Below are positions 1-6,537 of a DNA stretch of 9,620 bases, in pieces. A model generated the notes under the pieces. That model had not been told where the DNA came from. It searched no databases and saw only the letters and a list, made by a program, of their open reading frames with translations. The stretch's first letter is position 1. Each line of letters starts with the position of its first letter. Both the position numbers and the translations under genes were made by a program. Source of the DNA: Porphyromonadaceae bacterium UBA7087 (GTDB lineage Bacteria > Bacteroidota > Bacteroidia > Bacteroidales > Muribaculaceae); the NCBI GenBank assembly GCA_002493515.1, contig DKYZ01000047.1:1-9620 (forward strand), written 5' to 3'.

Positions 1-49
1 TCACAAAAGTAGAAACAACTTCATATTTAAAAATTGTTGGTTGCGGCTT

Positions 50-87
50 CAAAGTTACAAAAATATCGGCAATTTTGCCTAACTTTG
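50..87. promoter_or_regulatory. Symmetric, possibly bidirectional promoter upstream of the PBP gene
   Basis: TAACTTTG at 80-87 on the + strand matches the Bacteroidetes -7 box TAnnTTTG and would start transcription near 92-95, ahead of the PBP gene. The same octamer is found inverted at 50-57 (CAAAGTTA, read as TAACTTTG on the - strand), so a second promoter could fire leftward out of the window. Neither has a clean -33 TTTG; the matching positions read TTAC and TTAG. Between them lies the perfect interrupted palindrome GGCAA-TT-TTGCC (68-79), directly against the + strand -7 box, where an operator could sit. A further leftward -7-like TACTTTTG is at 11-4. Bases 1-49 hold no coding sequence I can support. 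The -7 matches are direct observations; promoter activity is inferred. Confidence 0.4.
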
Positions 88-175
88 CAATTCGGTAAAG
101 TGTGTCCGGCCGCGTCGGTATGTTCAGGTGGGGGCGGACTCACGGAAAAAAGCGAAAAAAAGGAGACAACGACAG

Positions 176-2629
176 ATGGCTATAAAACGCAATAACAAAG
201 GAAACAACGCTGCTGACAGCTATGATCTGGAGCCGAAGACGGCAGACCGCAAGACCAGGAAAAACCGTCGCATAGTTAAGGCTCTCTGGGCCGCTTTTCT
301 CTCATTGGGCTTTGTGATAGCCTTCATGCTGCTGCTTATCTACAACGGCGTGATAGGATACATGCCCCCGATCGAGGAGCTTGAGGACCCCCATGACAAA
401 CTGGCGTCGGTGGTGATAGCCTCCGACGGCACCACCGAGCTCGGACGCTATTTCGCAGGAGCGGGCAACCGGGTCTATACCGATTATGACGCAGTGTCGC
501 ATTACGTGATCGACGCCCTCATCTCCACCGAGGATGAGCGCTTTTACGACCATTCGGGAATCGACTTCATGGCCCTGGGACGAGCCGGCGTCAAGACTGT
601 GTTGCTGGGCGACCGTTCGGCCGGCGGCGCCTCCACCATCACCCAGCAGCTCGCAAAGCAGCTTTACTCGCAGCCGTCGAGCAATCTTTTCAAGCGTGCC
701 CTCCAGAAGCCGATAGAATGGATGATCGCCGTGAAGCTGGAGCGTTTCTATACCAAGGATGAGATAATAAACATGTATCTCAACCGGTTCGATTTCCTCA
801 ACAACGCCGTGGGCATCAAGACCGCCGCCAATGTATATTTCGGCAAGGAGCCGGGCGACCTCAAGGCTGAGGAGGCGGCCATGCTTGTCGGTATGCTCAA
901 GAACCCGAGCTATTTCAACCCTCTGCGCCATGAGGAGCGCACACGCGACCGCCGCAATGTAGTGCTCGACCAGATGGTGAAGAACGGCAAGCTCACCCGC
1001 GAGGAGGCCGACTCCCTCAAGCAGCTTCCGCTCGGGCTCGACTATCACCGCGTTGACCACAAGGAGGGGGAGGTGCCCTATCTGCGCGAGGAGATACGAC
1101 ATATGATGCTGGCCAAGAAGCCCGTCAGGCCCAGGCGCGAGGATTACGGCAGCCTGACGTCGTATCATGTGGCGATGGGCAACTACAACACCGACTCCAC
1201 CCAGTGGGAGGACAATCCTCTATACGGCTGGATCCAGAAGAATCCGAAACCTGACGGCTCACTATATAATCTGTATACCGACGGACTGAAAATCTACACC
1301 ACCATCGACCTGAGGATGCAGAAGTATGCCGAGGAGGCGGTGTATGAGCATCTCGGCGGCGTCCTGCAGCCGGCTTTCAGCCAGGAGAAGCGCGGACAGC
1401 GCACCGGCCCTTATACCACCAATCCCGACGAGCTCAGCTATGCGGGCGTGCAGAAGCTTATAAAGAACGCGATGCGTCAGACTGAGCGTTACCGCATCAT
1501 GAAGCAGGCCGGAAAGTCGGAGGCGGAGATCGAGCGTTCTTTCCACACTCCTCACGAGATGGATGTCTTCGCCTATGTCAAGGAGAACGGCAAGACTGTG
1601 CCCGGCTCCAAGACGGTGACGATGACTCCCTACGATTCGCTGCTGTATATGAAGTCGATTCTGCGCACGGGCATGATGAGCATGGATCCGGTAAGCGGAT
1701 ATGTGAAGGCTTATGTGGGAGGGCCGGACTTCAACTATTTCCAGTATGACATGGTGTCGAGGGGAAAGAGGCAGATCGGATCTACGGCCAAACCGTTCCT
1801 CTACACTCTGGCGATGGAGGAGGAATACACACCCTGCTCGATGTTCCTCAACGCGCAGCCTGTCTTCGGCAACTGGGCTCCGCGCAACAGCGGCAAGGCC
1901 AGGATAGGGGAGATGGTCGACCTGCGCTGGGCGCTCACCAACTCCAACAACTGGATTTCGGCGCGTCTTGTAAATGAGCTTCAGCCCAAAAACCTCGCCA
2001 ACAAGATGAGGATGTTCGGCATAACGGGTTATATTGAGCCGACGCTTCCTCTGTGTCTCGGTACGGTTGATGTGCCGGTGAAGGAGATGGTGGCTGCCTA
2101 CACGACTTTCGCCAACAAGGGTTTGCGTGTGGATCCGGTGTTTGTCTCGCGGATTGAGGATAACCAGGGCAACCAGATATATTCCGCCCCGGCCCACCGC
2201 ACGGAGGTCACGGGTGAGGATGCCTACTACAAGATTCTCTCCATCCTGCTGAATGTGGTCGACAGCGGTACGGGCGCGTCGTTGCGCTCGCGTTACGGCA
2301 TTTCGGCGCAGATGGGAGGAAAGACCGGTACTACCAACTCCAACTCCGACGCATGGTTCATGGGCTTCACGCCCGACCTGGTCACGGGTGTCTGGATCGG
2401 CGGCGAGGAGCGTTACATCCACTTCAACACGATGGCCCTGGGACAGGGTGCGCGTGCAGCCCTTCCTATCTACGGTAAGTATATGCAGAAGGTTTACGCC
2501 GACAAGAAGCTGCCCTATTCGCAGGATACGAAATTCGAGTTCCCCGACAATTTCCAGCCCTGTGGCGGCGAGGAATACAGCGGACCCGTAGAGGAAGCCG
2601 CCGAGGAGGTGGAGGGTATCTTCGAATGA
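176..2629 (+). CDS. Class A penicillin-binding protein, PBP1A type (bifunctional glycosyltransferase/transpeptidase)
   Basis: This enzyme polymerises lipid II into glycan strands and cross-links the stem peptides at the outer face of the inner membrane. Numbered from ATG 176 (817 aa): a basic cytoplasmic tail; one membrane anchor at about 34-57; a GT51 glycosyltransferase domain with the catalytic Glu in the EDERF motif (E119) and the STITQQLAK motif from S153; then a penicillin-binding transpeptidase domain with all three active-site motifs, S536-TAK, S590-NN and K716-TG. The tail is acidic. Length fits the family, and the long linker between the two domains is what I would expect in Bacteroidetes members. 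Start choice: ATG 176 has AGGAG about 10 bases upstream. An in-frame GTG at 128 would add 16 mostly basic residues and also lies downstream of the -7 box at 80-87, so it cannot be excluded. The gene stands alone and converges on the regulator gene, with one base between the two stop codons. Function is secure; only the start is uncertain. Confidence 0.96.
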   Translation: MAIKRNNKGNNAADSYDLEPKTADRKTRKNRRIVKALWAAFLSLGFVIAFMLLLIYNGVIGYMPPIEELEDPHDKLASVVIASDGTTELGRYFAGAGNRVYTDYDAVSHYVIDALISTEDERFYDHSGIDFMALGRAGVKTVLLGDRSAGGASTITQQLAKQLYSQPSSNLFKRALQKPIEWMIAVKLERFYTKDEIINMYLNRFDFLNNAVGIKTAANVYFGKEPGDLKAEEAAMLVGMLKNPSYFNPLRHEERTRDRRNVVLDQMVKNGKLTREEADSLKQLPLGLDYHRVDHKEGEVPYLREEIRHMMLAKKPVRPRREDYGSLTSYHVAMGNYNTDSTQWEDNPLYGWIQKNPKPDGSLYNLYTDGLKIYTTIDLRMQKYAEEAVYEHLGGVLQPAFSQEKRGQRTGPYTTNPDELSYAGVQKLIKNAMRQTERYRIMKQAGKSEAEIERSFHTPHEMDVFAYVKENGKTVPGSKTVTMTPYDSLLYMKSILRTGMMSMDPVSGYVKAYVGGPDFNYFQYDMVSRGKRQIGSTAKPFLYTLAMEEEYTPCSMFLNAQPVFGNWAPRNSGKARIGEMVDLRWALTNSNNWISARLVNELQPKNLANKMRMFGITGYIEPTLPLCLGTVDVPVKEMVAAYTTFANKGLRVDPVFVSRIEDNQGNQIYSAPAHRTEVTGEDAYYKILSILLNVVDSGTGASLRSRYGISAQMGGKTGTTNSNSDAWFMGFTPDLVTGVWIGGEERYIHFNTMALGQGARAALPIYGKYMQKVYADKKLPYSQDTKFEFPDNFQPCGGEEYSGPVEEAAEEVEGIFE

Positions 2630-2630
2630 T

Positions 2631-4271
2631 TCAATTGTCTTTTTTTGCCATTTTCTGAAACAAGGAGGGGGTGAAGCCGGTGGCTTTCTTGAAGAGCTGG
2701 ACGAAGCCCGACTGGGAGCGGTAGCCGACGGATTCGGCGATGGCCTGGATTGTGAGGTTGCCGTAGTTCCTGATGTCGAGGATGCGCCGCTGCGCGATGG
2801 TCATACGGCACTCGTTGAGCTTGGCGCGGAAGTTGCAGCCGTAGGTGTCGTTGATCACCTGCGAGAGGTAACGGGAATTTACTCCCGTGGCTTCCGCCAG
2901 GGCGTTGATGGAAAAATCAGGGTCGCATATCAGATCCTCGTCACGCAAAGCTTTCTCCACAGCCTCGAGTATCTCGCCGCACCTCTCGTCAGTAAGTTTG
3001 TCGACCGACTGAGGCTGTCTGGAAACGGCCGGCTCCCTCTCTTCAAGCTCCCCGCGCAGCCTTTCTATCTCGCGTCGCATCGACTCCTCACGTCGTTCCT
3101 TATCGCTCTGCGCCGCCAAAGTCTCCTTGTGGGAGTGGAACAGATGCACGTAGGTCTGGTGAAGCTTCCGTTTCTGCCGTATCAGCACCATTGTCATCGC
3201 CAGGAATACCAGCAGGGCGGTCACGACTGACACAAGGGCCCATCTCTGGTGGCTGATTTTGATTGACTGCTCCCTTTTCTCAGATGAGAGCGACTCTATC
3301 TGGCGCAGCTTTTTCTCGTTCTCATAGGCAGAATGAATGTCGCGGATGCGGTTGATCTCGCTGATCTTGAAAATCGAGTCGGAGAGCATCATGTATTTGT
3401 TGCCATAGAAGACTGCCTGGTCGCGGCGATGCATTCTCTTGTTGGTATCCGTCAGCTTTTTCAGTATTCCGAGCCGCATGATGGGGGGAATGCCCTTGGT
3501 TTTAACAGCTTTCTCCCAGTAATTCAGAGCCGAGTCCGGCTGCGAGACGGAATATGCGTCGCCCATATAGTCGAGGGAGGAGGCAAGCAGGGAGGGGTCG
3601 ATTTCCTTCCCTATTGCTGCCGCCTTTCGGAAGAACGGTATGGATTCCGCCCGTTTACCCTCAGTCAGAAGAAACAGACCCCGGTTGGCCTCCTTGAAAT
3701 ATTTCGTGATTTCGTTCTGCTCGGGCATTGCGCACATCTTGTCATAATAGATGGATGCGTTGCGCACGTCGTTGAGATTGATATACGCACCCTGGATGTT
3801 TATCAGCAGAGAGCGGTAGGTGTCGGTGTCGCGTCGTGTAGAGCAATGCTCAATCCCCTTTTTGTAGAATGACAGACCGGTGGTGTAGTCGCTCCAGGTG
3901 CAGTAGATGGCGCCGATGCTTGTGTATATGTTCGGAAGAAGCGACGTGAAACGGTTCTCCTCTGCAAGACGCAGGGCGTCGGTGAAAGCATTGAACGCGT
4001 TTGTGTATAGCCCGTCGCGGTAGAAGATCTTTCCGAGCTGAATGAAGGCCTCGGTTTTCTTTCTGAGCTGCCCTTCGGGAGAAGACTCTGAGATTGATTC
4101 GTCGGCCTCGCGTATTATGGAATATGCGGAGTCGACCACCGTCTGGAGGGGAAGCGTGTCGCTGTGGCCGGGTACGTTGATGAATGCTCCGTCGCCCGGG
4201 GCGGAGAGCGCTGCGGCGGGCAGAAACACCAGCGGCAGGAGGAATTTTTTCAATGAAGGGATCTTTTTCAA
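2631..4271 (-). CDS. Membrane-anchored TPR sensor with C-terminal AraC-type DNA-binding domain
   Basis: Probable one-component transcription regulator spanning the inner membrane. Numbered from the TTG at 4271 (546 aa): a signal-peptide-like N-terminus (KKIPSLKKFLLPLVFLPAAA, about 2-21); tetratricopeptide-like helical repeats at about 70-300, predicted periplasmic; a pre-membrane helix; one transmembrane segment at about 344-364; a charged coiled coil at about 380-413; and an AraC/XylS domain at about 424-542 with two helix-turn-helix units (around 454-476 and 506-529) and the usual closing GYRSQSGFVQLFKKATGFTP motif. The frame stays open up to an ATG at 4415, but that start lies upstream of a near-perfect promoter (4295-4325), and the TTG at 4271 begins exactly at the signal peptide, so I prefer TTG. 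No histidine kinase or receiver domain is present, so it is not a hybrid two-component sensor. The ligand is unknown. It is transcribed divergently from the YD-motif T9SS gene, the most plausible target, and may also regulate itself. Confidence 0.88.
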   Translation of the reverse strand: MKKIPSLKKFLLPLVFLPAAALSAPGDGAFINVPGHSDTLPLQTVVDSAYSIIREADESISESSPEGQLRKKTEAFIQLGKIFYRDGLYTNAFNAFTDALRLAEENRFTSLLPNIYTSIGAIYCTWSDYTTGLSFYKKGIEHCSTRRDTDTYRSLLINIQGAYINLNDVRNASIYYDKMCAMPEQNEITKYFKEANRGLFLLTEGKRAESIPFFRKAAAIGKEIDPSLLASSLDYMGDAYSVSQPDSALNYWEKAVKTKGIPPIMRLGILKKLTDTNKRMHRRDQAVFYGNKYMMLSDSIFKISEINRIRDIHSAYENEKKLRQIESLSSEKREQSIKISHQRWALVSVVTALLVFLAMTMVLIRQKRKLHQTYVHLFHSHKETLAAQSDKERREESMRREIERLRGELEEREPAVSRQPQSVDKLTDERCGEILEAVEKALRDEDLICDPDFSINALAEATGVNSRYLSQVINDTYGCNFRAKLNECRMTIAQRRILDIRNYGNLTIQAIAESVGYRSQSGFVQLFKKATGFTPSLFQKMAKKDN

Positions 4272-4294
4272 GGCTGTCAGATTGGTTTCAGATG

Positions 4295-4325
4295 CAAATT
4301 TAGTGAACTTTCCCCTTTTTTCAAA
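4295..4325 (-). promoter_or_regulatory. Promoter of the TPR-AraC regulator gene
   Basis: On the - strand a -33 box TTTG (4325-4322) is followed by a 19-base spacer and a -7 box TAAATTTG (4302-4295). This fits the Bacteroidetes consensus TTTG-N19-21-TAnnTTTG exactly. Transcription would begin near 4288-4290, leaving a leader of roughly 20 bases before the TTG start at 4271. The promoter decides the start codon, because the upstream in-frame ATG at 4415 would not be on this transcript. Confidence 0.72.
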
Positions 4326-4382
4326 CAAAATCCGGATAAAAATCCTGTGCGGAATTAAATAGCTGTAAATATGGGAGTTGCT

Positions 4383-4397
4383 GATTTTGCAAAAATC
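4383..4397. repeat. Interrupted palindrome in the divergent control region
   Basis: GATTTT-GCA-AAAATC is a perfect 6-base inverted repeat around a 3-base centre. It lies between the two divergent promoters and shares GATTTTGCA with the tandem repeat at 4431-4448. It could be an operator half-site cluster, but AT-rich promoter DNA in this phylum readily yields such matches by chance. Confidence 0.3.
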
Positions 4398-4430
4398 GGG
4401 TGCCGTCATATTCACGAATTTGAAGAGGGT

Positions 4431-4448
4431 GGATTTGCAGGATTTTCA
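4431..4448 (+). repeat. Tandem 9-base repeat overlapping the -33 box; candidate operator
   Basis: GGATTTGCA (4431-4439) is followed directly by GGATTTTCA (4440-4448), matching at 8 of 9 positions. The first copy contains the -33 TTTG (4434-4437) of the T9SS-protein promoter. AraC-family proteins commonly bind direct repeats next to or overlapping the upstream promoter element, so this is a reasonable candidate site for the divergent regulator. The repeat is observed; the binding role is inference. Confidence 0.35.
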
Positions 4449-4465
4449 TGCCGGTTATAATTTTG
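4434..4465 (+). promoter_or_regulatory. Promoter of the YD-motif T9SS protein gene
   Basis: A -33 box TTTG (4434-4437), a 20-base spacer and a -7 box TAATTTTG (4458-4465) fit the Bacteroidetes consensus. Transcription would start near 4470, giving a leader of about 45 bases to the ATG at 4516. This argues against the earlier in-frame start at 4378, which would lie upstream of the transcript. Confidence 0.68.
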
Positions 4466-4515
4466 GGCATCGAAATTTTTCGGAAACAATCATTCAAAAA
4501 AACGAAAATAGAACA

Positions 4516-6474
4516 ATGAGAACAATTTTATCAATCGCAGGAATGCTGGTCGTCATGGGCGCACAGGCCGAGGTGACCGAGATCACTCCGATGCTTTCGG
4601 CAGTGAAGGAGAGTAAGGGACAGGTAGTGGAGATGCCGGCCGTCAGGAGAGTGGCTCCCGCAGTCAGGGAGCTCGAGAGCGCGGCTACCATGCAGCGTCT
4701 CGACAGCGTTGTCGGATTCAATTCCGACGGCAGCAAGGGCACGATGATGCGCTTTGTATATAATGAGAACGGATGGTGGACCGAGACCCACAACTATTAC
4801 TGGGACGCCGGAACGGAGTCGTGGGGCGAGCCGGTGCAGTCGATTCTGGTAGACCGTATGGAGAACGGTTACGTCCTCGCCGAGAGCAACATCTATTCCG
4901 GCTACGGCGTGAGGTCGGAATACATCTACGACGACCGCAACCGGGGCATAGTGAAGACCAACTACTCCATGAGTCCGGATGAGGAGGGATGGGTTCCCAC
5001 GAGCAAGGGGGAATACACCTACGACGACAATGACAACATCATAGAGGAGTATGTATATTCCTACGATGCTGACAGCGAGGAGTGGGTCTACGCCAACCAC
5101 AACTACGCCACCTGGGATGCCAAGGGTCGCCAGACCAGCATCGACGGCAACTACTGGAACGGCGAGGATTGGGAGCGCACGATGAAGCTCGAATACCGTT
5201 GGTATGACGGTCCCCGCGATCCGGACTACGTGCCCGGCACCGACCCAGAGCGTCTTACCTACCGTCTGGAATACATGAAGATTGACGGCGAATGGCTGCC
5301 TCTCTTCATCACGGAGAATTTCTTCAACGAGGATGGACGTGTCAGCGGTCAGTCTTACAAATACTACAACCGTGAGAACGACAACTATTACGGCGGCGAC
5401 AGTTACGGCGGCCTGCTGATGCTCTGCACGTCCTGGGTTTCCGAGATAGGTTATGACGAGGTCGGTGTCCAGAATCTCAGTAAGACATTCAACTATATTC
5501 CCGGCCAGGAGGAGAAGCTTGTGCTTCTTGGCCAGTGTGAGTATGAGCGCGAGGATATGGAGAGCGGGGATTTCGTAATGCTTGTGACAAACAGAGTGAA
5601 TGTCTATGACAGCGAATGGAATGTCACGGGAAATAAAGTTGTGGACAAGAGCTGGTATGCCTACAACAAATCAGGAAAGAAGCTGTGGTGTTATGAGGAG
5701 ATGCCTGACGTGAACGGCGTTTTCATCCCCATGCTTGAAGACAAATGGGCCTATGACGAAAGAAACCGTCAGATTGCGACTGTATCATATGATTTCAATG
5801 GAAATGAGAGGGTTCCGGCCGATTGGATCACTATGGAATATGACGATGACGACAATCTGATAGATGTATTGAGCCGTTGTAATGCAGGCGGCGGTATGAC
5901 TCCGCTTGGTATGGTTGCGCATGAGGCAGGAAAGGTTACTGAACGTGACTACCGCGTCGGTGAGGATGACGAGCGCGAGAACTGGAAATACAACAACCAT
6001 TGGCAACATTCTTGGGAGAATGGTCAGAAGATACAGAGTCTCTGCTACAGGTGGGACGGTGAGTCCTGGATGAACAGTCAGGGTCAGAACAACAACTTCG
6101 ACTTCTCGGTGGCTGTCGAGGATATGATTGTGCCCCCGGCCTATACCGACGTCTACAAGGTAGACAGCATCGAGCGTCTCTATGGCTACGGTGAGGACTG
6201 GATGTCCACACGCGAGGTATACTACTACACTGAGGTTGTCAACACAGCCGTAGAGGGTGTGGAGGCAGAGTATGGCATCTGCTATCGCGACAACACCGTG
6301 TATGGCAACGGAGGCGAGGCGATAGCCGTGACAGTCTACGACCTGGCCGGCCAGAAGGTGATGGCTGCCGAGGGCACGAAGGTTTCGCTCCGCACGCTCG
6401 CCAAGGGTGTGTATGTGGTGGAGGCGGAGTCTGCTTCCGGCGTGACCAGGACCATTAAGGTATACGTCAGATAA
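4516..6474 (+). CDS. Secreted YD-motif protein with type IX secretion C-terminal sorting domain
   Basis: Predicted cargo of the type IX secretion system, so released or attached at the cell surface; its molecular role is unknown. From ATG 4516 (652 aa): a signal peptide of about 18 residues ending in AQA; then a long aromatic, acidic, Trp/Tyr/Asn-rich region containing about eight short YD-like motifs, among them VYNENGW (81-87), IYDDRNR (137-143), TYDDNDN (168-174), TWDAKGR (199-205), FFNEDGR (269-275), AYDERNR (412-418) and EYDDDDN (441-447), mostly in predicted beta-rich stretches; and a T9SS type A sorting domain at about 579-652 with VTVYDLAGQKV and LAKGVYVVEA. The motifs recall YD/RHS repeats but are degenerate, and there is no RHS core or toxin tip. 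No enzyme motif is evident. The ATG is chosen because it begins the signal peptide and follows a good promoter; the frame is open back to 4378. The gene is divergent from the TPR-AraC regulator, its likely controller. It could be an adhesin, a glycan-binding protein or a family of unknown function. Confidence 0.85.
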   Translation: MRTILSIAGMLVVMGAQAEVTEITPMLSAVKESKGQVVEMPAVRRVAPAVRELESAATMQRLDSVVGFNSDGSKGTMMRFVYNENGWWTETHNYYWDAGTESWGEPVQSILVDRMENGYVLAESNIYSGYGVRSEYIYDDRNRGIVKTNYSMSPDEEGWVPTSKGEYTYDDNDNIIEEYVYSYDADSEEWVYANHNYATWDAKGRQTSIDGNYWNGEDWERTMKLEYRWYDGPRDPDYVPGTDPERLTYRLEYMKIDGEWLPLFITENFFNEDGRVSGQSYKYYNRENDNYYGGDSYGGLLMLCTSWVSEIGYDEVGVQNLSKTFNYIPGQEEKLVLLGQCEYEREDMESGDFVMLVTNRVNVYDSEWNVTGNKVVDKSWYAYNKSGKKLWCYEEMPDVNGVFIPMLEDKWAYDERNRQIATVSYDFNGNERVPADWITMEYDDDDNLIDVLSRCNAGGGMTPLGMVAHEAGKVTERDYRVGEDDERENWKYNNHWQHSWENGQKIQSLCYRWDGESWMNSQGQNNNFDFSVAVEDMIVPPAYTDVYKVDSIERLYGYGEDWMSTREVYYYTEVVNTAVEGVEAEYGICYRDNTVYGNGGEAIAVTVYDLAGQKVMAAEGTKVSLRTLAKGVYVVEAESASGVTRTIKVYVR

Positions 6475-6500
6475 GATTACGCTTTGATTATTATTGATTC

Positions 6501-6537
6501 GGGAGACGGGGATGCCGGAAAGCGTTTCCGTCTCTCA
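6501..6537. terminator. Hairpin between convergent genes, possible bidirectional terminator
   Basis: GAGACGG (6503-6509) pairs with CCGTCTC (6529-6535), and an alternative inner stem GGAAA-GCG-TTTCC lies at 6517-6529. The hairpin sits 26 bases after the stop of the T9SS gene, and its right arm reaches into the TGA stop (6537-6535) of the convergent DUF3943 gene. Neither strand has a real U-tract after the stem, so it is a weak intrinsic terminator at best; it may stabilise 3' ends instead. Confidence 0.4.

Noticed and set aside
302..2422. Long antisense open frames (288 and 386 codons) opposite the PBP gene
   Set aside because: They are frame shadows of a GC-rich coding sequence with all PBP motifs on the other strand; their proteins are His/Arg/Leu-rich without domains, signal peptides or promoters.
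4531..5100. Antisense 189-codon frame opposite the T9SS protein
   Set aside because: Val/His-rich shadow translation with no recognisable motif and no promoter; the sense strand has a signal peptide and sorting domain.
4516..6474. RHS/YD-repeat polymorphic toxin
   Set aside because: The YD-like motifs are degenerate and sparse, and there is no RHS core, no variable toxin tip and no neighbouring immunity gene; the C-terminus is a T9SS sorting domain.
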